In this document: positions 48,912-58,199 of the stretch, piece after piece
Numbering within the stretch: the first letter of the stretch is position 1
Layout: the number at the start of each line of letters is the position of its first letter
DNA from: Phaeodactylum tricornutum CCAP 1055/1
Lineage: Eukaryota > Bacillariophyta > Bacillariophyceae > Surirellales > Neidiaceae
DNA: 64,000 nt
NCBI RefSeq assembly: GCF_000150955.2
Contig: NC_011687.1
Location: 124,001-188,000 of the forward strand
Direction of reading: 5' to 3'
Program-made: the position numbers and the translations under genes
The notes under the pieces: generated by a model
What the model saw: only the letters and a program-made list of their open reading frames with translations
What the model was told of the DNA's origin: nothing
The model's database searches: none

Positions 48912-51900
48912 ATGTCACCGGTACGGGACGACGACGACGATACCGGAGAGCCGGAAGCGTCCGTACCGACGACCCAATCCACCACCGCAGCGACGACCAC
49001 GGATGCGGTCTTGGATTGGTCGGCGCTCCTGCCGGCCTTGGCACACGGGGCGCGGACGGTGCAAGCGTTGCCCGTGGGAGACGACGATTGGGACTTTGAA
49101 GCGTCTTTACCAGAGTTTCGTTCCGCACTCCAATCCACACAAACCGTACTCCTCCAAGCGCTACTCGATTTCCTTGACGACCGTAGCAACGACCTCGACC
49201 TCGACCATGATACCCACCACAACAATACCCACCACGACAATACCCACCACGACAATACGCACTATACCACACTGACCGATCCTTTATTGTGGGAAGCCTG
49301 CGCCGACGCCTGTGACGTTCTCACGGAACGCGTCGAAACCTACTTGCGCGAGGCGGAGAATCGGGTGGACCTGGCGGGACTGCGTCACGTTGTCATCGAC
49401 TCGCAGACCAAGGTAGCCCGCATGTTGGCCCAAACGGTCGTAATGGAAAAGCCGCAGGACGTCTATCCTCATTGGCAACGTTCCCACCACGACCGTCGGG
49501 AACCCTTCGTGCCCTCCTTGACGCACAAACCACACGCCACGGTACCGCTCGATCTCACCTTGGTTCCGGGACACGGACTCGATACACGACGTGGTACCCT
49601 CCACGCGACACCGCTTCTCCCCGACGACCTCGTCGCGCCTCACCAACACGTACCCCATCCCTACCAACACGAACTGACGCACCATTCGGAGTCCGCGCAA
49701 CGGCTACCTCCCCCCGTTGTCGCTCCGCCACCGTTGACTCCACCCCGGTCCGGGATCCTACCCGCTACCTGGATTGATACCGTGGACGAATGGCGGCGTT
49801 TGGGAGAACGCTTGGCACACGTTACCGAAATTGCCCTCGATCTGGAAGCGCATTCCTACCGCAGCTTTGCCGGAATGGTCTGTTTACTGCAACTCAGTTT
49901 CCGCGACCATCACTATCACGACAAGGATGACCACGACACTCCCAACGACAACGACGATACTAACGACAATTCCCCCACCGTGCACAATTTTCTCATCGAC
50001 ACAATTGTTCTCAAACCGTACCTGAACGAAGTTTTGTTGCCGGTGCTTACCAATCCCGACGTGGTCAAAGTCCTGCACGGCGCCGACTCGGACATTGCCT
50101 GGCTCCAGCGTGATTTCGGACTCTACATTGTCAACCTCTTTGACACCATGCGCGCCGCACGCGCCCTGAAATTTCCGCGGGCTAGTTACGCCTACGTGCT
50201 GCAACACTACGTCGACGGACTCCACGCCGACAAGTCCGCACAGTTGGCCGATTGGCGCGTCCGCCCCCTCCCCGAAGCTCTCCAACAATACGCCATCCAA
50301 GATACGGCCTACCTGCTCGATATTTACGACCGCATGCGCTACGACTTGTCGCAACCCTCCTCGCCCAGTTCCATCGCGGATGTCCTCGAGACGTCCCGTC
50401 AAGTGTGTCTCATTCGGTACGCCGGGGAACCCTTCTACCCCCGCGGGTACCGCTCTTTACTGCGTCACCGCGGCAAAACCGTCACGGACTGGTCGCCGGC
50501 GCAAGAACGCGTACTGGCCACCCTGTGGGACTGGCGCGACGCCACGGCCCGCCAACACGACGAATCCCTCCTCTACGTCTGTCCCAACGCATCCCTCCGA
50601 CGCCTCGCCTTTGCCAGCCCCGCTACGCTGCCCGCCCTCCAGGCACTCTTTCAACCCATGCCGCCGTTCGTGCTGCGTTACGCGCGGGAGGTTCTGGAAC
50701 GCATCCAAGCGGCGCGGCACGCCGTCGACAGTGACGACGACGATAGTGTGGCAGCCGTGACTCGCTGCGCGTCGGCGCCGGTCGGCTCGAGTGCCTTCTT
50801 CGCGGCGCCCGCGAACCCAATGACGCCGAGCGAACGACGGGCGGATATGATGAGTCCCGTCCTCGGGACGGAAGCCTTGTACCAACAAGCCGGATGGATG
50901 ACACCCCAAGAAATTGTGACCAGTACAGCCGCGGAAGACGACGAAGACGACGATGCGGAAGAAGGAGCTGTCGCGGGGACGCCGCACAAGCCGACGCACC
51001 GGGCTCTGGAATTGCACGAAGCCAACGCTGCGTACCGTTCGGCCGCGTCCCTCGCACCGCACAGTTTGCGGTTAGGGCACAATCCGGGCACCGGTGAGGA
51101 CAATCTGGCCCCGACCACTCGGACCGCTGATGGGTTAGCAACGGTCCGGGCGGGTTCGGAACAGGAAGAAACGGCTGCTCTGGCGTCCGCCCAGCAAACG
51201 TCTGCTCGTATTCGCCAAACCACCCAAGCGTCCAAGAATCAAGCCATTCCGGCCGTCTTGGGGTTGAACCCGTCCTCTGCCCAAGTCGACGACAATACGG
51301 ACGCACCGACCCCGAGCGCCCCCAAACCCGAGCCACCACCCTCGTTGGAAGAAGAATTTCCCATTCCTCGTTCCATGCGCGAAATTTACAAAATATCCAA
51401 CCGTAACCGCCGTCACAAAAAGACGGGTTCCCCGACCCCGGAGCGCGGAGCCACCCCGACGACGGAGAAGGAGCAACGCGCGTTGGCCGAGGCTGAAGCC
51501 TTTTTGCGGGACAGTCCCGCCGCGGCCTACTTTGACGAAAGCGCCGCCGCGGTGCCGAAAAAGGCGCGTCGCGGGCGCGAGTCCGAAGAATCCGTCCCGG
51601 ATGCGGTGTCGAAAGAAGACGACGTACAGTTTCTGAAGGAGATTGGATGGATCCGCAGTCCCGCACACGCGGAGGCGTTGTTGGCCCAACGGTACGGTGG
51701 GGTAGTGGCGGTGCCGGCGGATGCCCCGCCGGAACACTCCCGGCCGTTCGCTATGGACGAGGCCGCCATGGCGGCTTTAGGAATACTGCCCGCGAACCAT
51801 CCGAAAGGTGCACCGGCCGCCAATCCGTTTTTTGCCGGAGCCGCCTTGACCGGCGGAGCACTGGCCGCCCAGAGCGCAAAACCAGTGGCCCGCCGTAGTG

Positions 51901-52004
51901 TGGCCGGTCCCAAATCCACCGGTGGGCGCGGGAACGGTAGTAGGGCACCGCAAGAACGACCGAACAAGGAAGATGGGCGAACGCATGTGTATCGCAAACG
52001 CTGA
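48912..52004 (+). CDS. RRP6: Exosome 3'-5' exoribonuclease Rrp6 (EXOSC10)
   Basis: 1,030 residues from MSPVRDDDDD; an upstream ATG (48663) would add an implausible leader. An N-terminal PMC2NT-like region (about 50-130) is followed by the DEDDy nuclease domain (about 285-490). Exo I is ALDLEAH (D310, E312); Exo II is HGADSDIAWLQRDFG (D394); Exo III is YAIQDT (Y460, D464). The HRDC domain follows (WSPAQERVLATLWDWRDATARQ onward, about 510-600). The C-terminal 400 residues are disordered, with basic patches (NRNRRHKKTG). Rrp6 is the nuclear exosome's distributive nuclease, trimming rRNA, snoRNA and aberrant transcripts. A His/Asp/Asn-rich insertion sits between Exo I and Exo II, and a NTHHD tandem repeat precedes the nuclease domain. 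Confidence 0.94.
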   Translation: MSPVRDDDDDTGEPEASVPTTQSTTAATTTDAVLDWSALLPALAHGARTVQALPVGDDDWDFEASLPEFRSALQSTQTVLLQALLDFLDDRSNDLDLDHDTHHNNTHHDNTHHDNTHYTTLTDPLLWEACADACDVLTERVETYLREAENRVDLAGLRHVVIDSQTKVARMLAQTVVMEKPQDVYPHWQRSHHDRREPFVPSLTHKPHATVPLDLTLVPGHGLDTRRGTLHATPLLPDDLVAPHQHVPHPYQHELTHHSESAQRLPPPVVAPPPLTPPRSGILPATWIDTVDEWRRLGERLAHVTEIALDLEAHSYRSFAGMVCLLQLSFRDHHYHDKDDHDTPNDNDDTNDNSPTVHNFLIDTIVLKPYLNEVLLPVLTNPDVVKVLHGADSDIAWLQRDFGLYIVNLFDTMRAARALKFPRASYAYVLQHYVDGLHADKSAQLADWRVRPLPEALQQYAIQDTAYLLDIYDRMRYDLSQPSSPSSIADVLETSRQVCLIRYAGEPFYPRGYRSLLRHRGKTVTDWSPAQERVLATLWDWRDATARQHDESLLYVCPNASLRRLAFASPATLPALQALFQPMPPFVLRYAREVLERIQAARHAVDSDDDDSVAAVTRCASAPVGSSAFFAAPANPMTPSERRADMMSPVLGTEALYQQAGWMTPQEIVTSTAAEDDEDDDAEEGAVAGTPHKPTHRALELHEANAAYRSAASLAPHSLRLGHNPGTGEDNLAPTTRTADGLATVRAGSEQEETAALASAQQTSARIRQTTQASKNQAIPAVLGLNPSSAQVDDNTDAPTPSAPKPEPPPSLEEEFPIPRSMREIYKISNRNRRHKKTGSPTPERGATPTTEKEQRALAEAEAFLRDSPAAAYFDESAAAVPKKARRGRESEESVPDAVSKEDDVQFLKEIGWIRSPAHAEALLAQRYGGVVAVPADAPPEHSRPFAMDEAAMAALGILPANHPKGAPAANPFFAGAALTGGALAAQSAKPVARRSVAGPKSTGGRGNGSRAPQERPNKEDGRTHVYRKR
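49211..49255 (+). repeat. Three 15-bp tandem repeats coding NTHH[ND]
   Basis: TACCCACCACRACAA occurs three times head to tail inside the RRP6 coding region, with a decayed fourth unit after it. The 15-bp length keeps the frame. Confidence 0.85.
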
Positions 52005-52211
52005 ACCGAACACTCAGGATAGTGGATGACATGCTCCTACTAGTAGGCTAGAGTTAAACCAGAGCAGTTTTCTAGTATCTCCTTGTACTTGTCGGATAAT
52101 ATGTGAGTGACTACACGTTGGTTATGGATTGTTAATACCTTACGGTTCGCATTTATATCCTGACGATTGCGTGTCTCGAACCCCCTGACGCTCGACGTGG
52201 ACGCAATGTAG

Positions 52212-53616
52212 TTAAAAGTCGGCTTCAAGATCAAAACAGTGATTGTCCTTTTCGCCGACCCCGGATTTGGCGTACTCACCCACGCGCTTCTCAAAAAAGT
52301 TGGTCTTGCCCTGTAGCGAGATCATTTCCATCCAGTCAAAGGGGTTGACGGCCTTGTAGTGCTTGGGACAGCCCAGGGCGACCAGCAGTCGGTCGGCACA
52401 GAATTCAATGTAGCGGCACATGAGGGTACTGTTCATACCGATCAGCTCCACGGGCAGGGCATCTTGTACAAACTCTTGTTCAATGGTCACGGCATCGGTG
52501 ATAATCTCCACGATCCGGGCGACGGGTAGTTGATTTTGCAGTTTGGAATAAAGCAGGCAGGCGAAGTCGCAGTGCAGTCCTTCGTCCCGCGAGATAAGTT
52601 CGTTGGAGAAGCATAGACCGGGCATGAGTCCGCGTTTCTTGAGCCAAAAGATGGCACAAAAGCTGCCGCTGAAGAAGATGCCTTCGACGGCAGCAAAGGC
52701 AACGCAGCGTTCGGCAAAACTGGCGTGGTTGGCGTCGCACCATTGCAAGGCCCAGGAGGCTTTTTTCTGTACACACGGGACTGTCTCAATGGCGTGCAGC
52801 AGATGATCCTTCTCGGCAGCGTCACGGACGTAGGTATCAATGAGGAGACTATAGGTTTCGGAATGAATGTTTTCGACGGCAATTTGGAATCCGTAAAAGC
52901 AGCGGGCTTCGGCGGACTGTATTTCCGTGGCGAAGTTGCCGGCGAGGTTCTCGTTGACGATACCGTCGGAAGCGGCGAAAAAGGCGAGGACGTGGGAGAC
53001 GAAGTGACGCTCGTTGGAAGAAAGCTTGTCCCAATCTTGCAGATCTCCGGCGAGATCAATTTCTTCCGCCGTCCAGAACGAGGCTTCGGCCTTTTTGTAC
53101 ATTTGCCAAATCTGCAGCCCAAACAACCAATCCGCGTGTGAGTACGTGTATACATACATACATACACCGTTTGCCCATAAATACCTATACACAGAGGCAC
53201 AGCATACACCAGTAATAGTAAACGACTTGCAGTGTACTTACTTCGTTGTCTTGAATGGGAAAGAGGACGAATCGGTGGGGATTTGCTTGGAGCAGGGGTT
53301 CCGGCTTTTGGAAGCCCCGTTGTTCCGCACGCTTGTGCTCGGTCTTGGTAACACTCAAGGCGAGTTCCTCCAAATCGGAGTGTTCGCTGTGAGTGTCGTC
53401 GTCATCGCTACTCGTCGATACCGAAGAGGGTGACACCAAGGCACTGCCGGAATAGACCTTGGTCGTAGGGACGGGGGACCGCAGAGGGTCGGCATCAAGT
53501 TTGAGGTTGGTGAGCTCGTTGGCCAGCTTGCGGTCCTCCTCCGGACGGAACGGCCCGTGCTTGTCGTTGGACGTCCAGGGACGACTGTAGGAGGTATCAA
53601 TGGTAGGAATCGGCAT
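52212..53616 (-). CDS. RNR2: Ribonucleotide reductase small subunit (R2, class Ia)
   Basis: Exons 53616-53242 and 53111-52212 flank a 130-nt phase-0 GTAAGT...CTGCAG intron and give 424 residues. The junction restores [21 protein letters not shown]. The di-iron and radical site is complete: FWTAEEIDL with its Asp, [18 protein letters not shown] with the radical Tyr in CFYGFQ and iron ligands Glu and His, and [11 protein letters not shown] with Glu and His. The C-terminus CFDLEADF matches the tail with which R2 docks to R1. About 100 N-terminal residues are a disordered, acidic and Ser-rich regulatory extension. R2 supplies the tyrosyl radical for dNTP synthesis and is normally S-phase regulated; an E2F-like site lies upstream. 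Cytosolic. Confidence 0.96.
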
Positions 53617-54419
53617 GGTGTATGGGACAGATTGGTGGTAATTACAGCAACAGTATCAGCAAGAACTAGTTGGGGGCAAGCAACGGCGGTACCGATACGG
53701 TGTTTTGGGTTTCGGGTGGGATGGCCTGGGAGCGTTTGAGTTTGTGAAGGTACCCGCCCCCGTGTGGAAACTCCGTAGACTCCCTACACACTCGCGCCAA
53801 TTTCCCAATGCTTGAAATTCTGTAGAATGATTACTACAGTGTTATGTATGTAGAATGTTTAGTAGATTGACTACTGAGCGGGCCAGGCTCTGGAATGCCG
53901 GTTTGTCTTGAACCAACCAATCTCATCATTCTGTGCCGCCAGCCCGGCACAAACCCGAATCTTTGAATGTTCCCTCTCTCCACCAGCACAGCACGGCCGA
54001 AAGGGGTTGGTCCGAGCCAATTCCGTCGTGGTTGGGGACCGTCCCGGTGCGTGGCTTGCACGGGGACGGTCGGTGGAAACAAGTCCCCCTCCAAGGGCGC
54101 GCGCGCGCGCACGTCAACACCGCCGCGTTCCGTCGGTCCTTTGTTCAGTCCAGAGGGCAGGGTTGGGTGGCGAGTGGAAACCCCAAATTACACACTTCAT
54201 TTTTTGTCAATTGGGTACCTACCTATCTACTGGTAAATGGATAGGTAAGCAAATTGCTCTGGCCAAAGCTAGAGTAGCCTCTCGGTATCACACAAAGGAT
54301 TCCTGCCCACGTCCCGGCCGTCTCCGCTAGACTCGTACATGCGAATAAGCGAGATCCAGATAGAGATACGCATACGCTTCCCTGCCACCACAAACGGTCC
54401 AGTCCACCGTTACGTTCCT
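53617..54419. promoter_or_regulatory. Intergenic region, promoter of RNR2
   Basis: 803 bp between two minus-strand genes. It contains the E2F-like site listed below, a small AGTAG...CTACT hairpin near 53,862 and a (GC)n tract at about 54,097. Overlapping short frames on both strands are Arg/Pro-rich and unconvincing. Confidence 0.4.
53794..53801 (-). promoter_or_regulatory. E2F-like site upstream of RNR2
   Basis: On the gene strand this reads ATTGGCGC, seven of eight bases of the TTTGGCGC E2F consensus, about 180 bp before the R2 ATG. R2 genes are E2F targets in plants and animals, so the position is apt. Confidence 0.4.
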
Positions 54420-55577
54420 TTACCATCCGTACTTGCGTTTGGCGTTGGCCCGGTGGGTTTTCCCCAAGGTCGCCGACCCGGCGACCCCACCTTGCTGCGC
54501 CCGTTGTCGTTCCAAGGCTGCCGCCGACTGCAACAGTGTGTGTATTTGATTCTTCCCACGGGACGGCAAGTGGGGACGTCCCCCTGTTGTATTTACGAGA
54601 ACGTTCGCTCCCACGGACGGATCGTACAGGGCCGTGGGTACCACCTTGACGCCGTGGGACGGTGCGGCGCGTTCCGGGACCGGCGTATGCCGATCCGGGG
54701 CGGCCTGCGCCACACTGATGCGATTCGGATCGTCCCACACGGCACTCAAGTTGCCGTGGCGTAGTGCCTGTTCCAGTGCCTTGCGGGATGGTGGGTTTGA
54801 CGGGTTACGGGTGTGGTTGTATTCGTCGTCGTTTTTGTTGTTGTCGTTCGTAGGCCGAGCCGTAGGGTCAGACGCAGTACTGCTGCTTTGCAGGCTATTG
54901 GATGGTGGTATAGTCCGGGACACGAGAGGCGCCGCAGAGACTCTCGGAGCCGCCGCCAGTGGTACACGACGCGCCGGAGTCGTCGTGGTCGTCACGACGG
55001 GAATGATGTCGGACTCTCCACGGTCGTCCGTACGCGTCGCCGCAGTTCCATGAATATCCCGGACTATCGTGGTTGACGAGGTGGTGACCTTGGTGGTTGT
55101 GGTGCTCGACGACGACAAAAACGCGGCCCCCAACGGTTGCGAGTCGGCTCCCGCTGGCTTGGACGGGGCCCGGAGGATCGAGCCCGCCGTGGGTGCGGCA
55201 CGCAACGCCGACAGCAAATCGGACAATCCCGGATCGGTACCTTTCAAGGATGATGCGGGTGTGGAGGATACCGTCGTTTGCGTTGAATGCCGCTCCGGCG
55301 CTCCCCGGCGTTGTCGTTCGTTGGAAACGTCGTTGTCGTCGTCGTCACTGTCATCGTCGTGCGACACTCCGGAGGATTGAGTCAATCGTTCGAAAATGTG
55401 TGGCGGCAATACGGCTTGTAGCGATAGAATCTTGGGACCCCGACGGAGTCGTGTAGATGTGATCGGCGCGTCAGCGTGTTTCGTCGACAGCGGCTCCGGA
55501 ATATCACCACCGCGACGCGCGGACACAGGATCGTCCGCGTCGTCCTCAGAAGATCCGTATTCTGCCAACAAATCCAT
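54420..55577 (-). CDS. PRCC-like nuclear protein
   Basis: 385 residues from MDLLAEYGSSEDDADD, which resembles the start of PRCC-family proteins (a short hydrophobic turn and then acids). The central 250 residues are Ser/Thr/Pro/Asp-rich and disordered. The C-terminus has the conserved PRCC block: KNQIHTLLQSAAALERQRAQ, a short spacer, and KTHRANAKRKYGW ending the protein, equivalent to the KHQITYL...QTQAKYGF block of human PRCC. Human PRCC is a nuclear protein that binds splicing factors and the mitotic checkpoint protein MAD2B. Only the C-terminal block supports the assignment. The in-frame codons upstream of this ATG contain no other ATG. Confidence 0.75.
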   Translation of the reverse strand: MDLLAEYGSSEDDADDPVSARRGGDIPEPLSTKHADAPITSTRLRRGPKILSLQAVLPPHIFERLTQSSGVSHDDDSDDDDNDVSNERQRRGAPERHSTQTTVSSTPASSLKGTDPGLSDLLSALRAAPTAGSILRAPSKPAGADSQPLGAAFLSSSSTTTTKVTTSSTTIVRDIHGTAATRTDDRGESDIIPVVTTTTTPARRVPLAAAPRVSAAPLVSRTIPPSNSLQSSSTASDPTARPTNDNNKNDDEYNHTRNPSNPPSRKALEQALRHGNLSAVWDDPNRISVAQAAPDRHTPVPERAAPSHGVKVVPTALYDPSVGANVLVNTTGGRPHLPSRGKNQIHTLLQSAAALERQRAQQGGVAGSATLGKTHRANAKRKYGW

Positions 55578-56054
55578 ACTAAGGCACAATAGGACGTCAA
55601 ATGAAATTTGGTAGCAGATTGAAAAGGTAGTCAAGTGTACTCCAAAAGTGAGTAGCTAGCTTGCTGTTGGGAATGAACGGAGGGTGCTGATGTTTTGTGA
55701 TTTGTGATGAATACCGGTTGCTACTACTGGGACAAAAAGTAGAGTAACTGTAAGTAGTGTGGGTTGTGTGCTGTTGGGGGCGGTTTGGAACCCTGAGCCC
55801 TACTAGCAGTAAACGTGGATCACGAACGACCCTAAACCCTACTGTCCTGGATCACGAACGATATGGGTACGTCACGTCGTCGACATGTCTTCCGGTTCAA
55901 CCCAGAAATGGAAATGGATTTCACACAAGTCATGACGAGATGATGATGGCAAGTTCTACTAGCTTTATCATACTCTAATGTCTCTTTTAACTATAAAAGA
56001 AAGAACCCCGTCAGACGTATTCCCTCACCGTCAAGGGGACTCACACACTCTCGA
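55578..56054. promoter_or_regulatory. Divergent intergenic region with direct repeats and a telo-box
   Basis: 477 bp between divergent genes. TGGATCACGAACGA occurs at 55816-55829 and again at 55848-55861, and between the two copies lies AAACCCTA (55834-55841), the plant-type telo-box sequence. Together they make a compact possible regulatory module. No gene is visible. Confidence 0.45.
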
Positions 56055-57548
56055 ATGCTGGATAGGCTTCGCCGTCGTGACTACTGCCTCTGGATTCTCT
56101 GTGGGTGGGGGAGCGGTCCGGAACGATCTTGGGGAGTGACATCCTTGGCCTGGACGCATTTCAAGCCGTCCGATCTTCCTTCCTCAACGTGTGGGACTTT
56201 GGTTAGTGAATTTTCTCCCCGTCGCCGGAGTTTCTGGCAAACCACGTTGGGAACCACCGTACCGTTGGTCACCACCACTGTTACCACTACTACCGCAATG
56301 CCGGCCAAAGCTCGTACCAACCCTGACACTCCTGCCCCCGCCACGAGTCAGGAGACGACCATTGATACGAATCCAACACCACTACCGTTACGGACGGTAC
56401 TCTTGGGAGCCGGCATTTTTGCGTCTACTACGCACGCGGCCGTGTTGGAACAACACCGCAATACGGTCTTTGCCGTGGTGGGGGTTTGGTCACGACGTCG
56501 GACCGAACGTTTGATCGCACTGGCCGACCGCTTCGCGTGTCCCGCGTACGCGGGAGACGCCGATCTACTATCCCTCCTCGCACGCGACGACGTCGATGCC
56601 TTGGTCACGAGTTTGCCGTTGGACGTTCAACCGCAGATGGTCCGACAAATACTCCAACACAATGCGCAGGGCACCCGGCCCAAACACGTGCTCAGTGAAA
56701 AACCGATTGGACCGACGGTCGACGCGGTCACGTCACTCGTGGAACTGTACGAATCGCACCAGCAATCGCCGCGTCACTCCGCACCGTACGTTTGGTCGGT
56801 GGCCGAAAACTTCCGGTACGAACCCGGTATCGTGGCCACGTCCCGGGCGGTAGCGACATCCGTACCAACAGATGCCGATAGTAGCAGCAGCAGCAGTAGC
56901 TCCGTTCCTACGCACACGATTGGCACGCCCTTGCTCGCTTCACTCCAGATACGAGCACCCTTTCTTCCGGACAATCAATTTTTGAATACTCCTTGGCGCA
57001 AAAACGCTTCCTGGTACGGTGGACTCTTCATCGATTCCTTCGTCCACCACGCTGCCGGGTTGCGGGCCGTACTGGGCGAAGTCGAAACCGTCTCGGCCGT
57101 CACCAGTGACCGCGCCGACTATTTGCCCGGCGTCGATACGTTGGCGGCGCAACTGACCTGGTCCTCCGGCGTCCAGGGCGTCGTGTCCGTCACCTACGCC
57201 GGGCGCGACTTGCAATACGAATTCGGTATCACCGGGACCACCGGAACAGTGTCTCTGGAACGTGCCGGACTCGGTCATCGTCTGACCGTGGTGTCGTCCA
57301 GTCACACGGCATCAACCGGGACGGATAGAGAAAAGGTGGCTACCACGGACAACACCAGTACGACCACTACGACGGAGTACGGCTTCACGGGAGTGGAAGA
57401 AGAGTTCCTGGCCTTTGCCGGTGCGTGTCGAGGACAAGGATCGGATCGCAATACCCCACGAGAAGCCTTGCGTGATTTGGCCTTGGTAGAAACCTTGCTC
57501 GCATCCGGCCAACAAAACGGTAGACCGTTACCGGTTCCCAAGTACTGA
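56055..57548 (+). CDS. Gfo/Idh/MocA family oxidoreductase (yeast YMR315W-like)
   Basis: 497 residues from the first ATG; a second ATG at 56298 (MPAKARTNPD) gives 416 and may be the true start, because the first 80 residues are unrelated to the family. The N-terminal Rossmann domain starts LRTVLLGAGIFASTTHAAVL with its GxGxxA-like loop, and SEKPIG carries the Lys of the conserved EKP motif. The C-terminal alpha/beta domain follows with SVAENFRYEPGI, WRKNASWYGGLFIDSFVHHAAGLRAVLGE and YEFGITGTTGTVSLE. These features agree with the YMR315W subgroup, NADP(H)-dependent sugar or carbonyl oxidoreductases of uncertain substrate. Ser- and Thr-runs are inserted in two loops. No reliable targeting signal. 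Confidence 0.88.
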   Translation: MLDRLRRRDYCLWILCGWGSGPERSWGVTSLAWTHFKPSDLPSSTCGTLVSEFSPRRRSFWQTTLGTTVPLVTTTVTTTTAMPAKARTNPDTPAPATSQETTIDTNPTPLPLRTVLLGAGIFASTTHAAVLEQHRNTVFAVVGVWSRRRTERLIALADRFACPAYAGDADLLSLLARDDVDALVTSLPLDVQPQMVRQILQHNAQGTRPKHVLSEKPIGPTVDAVTSLVELYESHQQSPRHSAPYVWSVAENFRYEPGIVATSRAVATSVPTDADSSSSSSSSVPTHTIGTPLLASLQIRAPFLPDNQFLNTPWRKNASWYGGLFIDSFVHHAAGLRAVLGEVETVSAVTSDRADYLPGVDTLAAQLTWSSGVQGVVSVTYAGRDLQYEFGITGTTGTVSLERAGLGHRLTVVSSSHTASTGTDREKVATTDNTSTTTTTEYGFTGVEEEFLAFAGACRGQGSDRNTPREALRDLALVETLLASGQQNGRPLPVPKY

Positions 57549-58199
57549 GGCCTGCGGCACCGTCCTTGGTATTGAAAACGCTTGCCTTGACGAAAGAATG
57601 AGGTCGGCAAAATTCCTCCGTGCTTCCGTTGTGCGGCAAAACGACTTTTTCGCGTTTATAAGTGTTTTTACTACTGCTACTGCTATGTGAGATCTGCTGG
57701 GGGGATGTTGGGTTATTGTCAGCTTTCAAAGATCCGTCACCTTCCAACCAATCCATATTTTTGTTGGGCGGCAACTATTTTTCGACAACGCACATGCGGA
57801 CATTGGAAGGGTGTGGTGAAAGGGGTTGTTAAGCAGAGAGGAGGAGTATAGTTGTATGCGGGATAAAATAACTAGTCCATTAAAAGTTGTCAATGCTGTC
57901 TGTGCTGTGGCTCCTTCCGACATCTACGCTGAAAATGAATCTTGTCTCTCCATAGCCCTTCCCCGTCGCTTGAGTCTGTCTGTCTACCGCTGGATCTGCT
58001 TTCCGGGTTTCTACGATCCAACGACAGTACCAAGACCCGAAAACGACTCTTTCCCGTCGCGGCCAACGATTGAACTGTGTTGACAACGACAACTGGAAAA
58101 ACAAAGCCGGACCATTTCGGATCCTCTTCTCACAGGCAGTCGTTGGCTTAACCCATTTCTTGTCATCGAGGAAACACTTTCTCCTTTTGCGAGTGCCCA
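57549..58199. other. Intergenic region
   Basis: 651 bp between two plus-strand genes. I find no supported gene, repeat or motif; it should include the promoter of the next gene. Confidence 0.35.

Noticed and set aside
50623-51666. 347-codon minus-strand frame opposite the RRP6 tail
   Set aside because: Arg/Pro/Ser-rich translation typical of antisense GC-rich sequence; no start context or motif.
54095-54115. (GC)n tract as a Z-DNA or regulatory element
   Set aside because: Short, and without other signals; not enough to claim a function.
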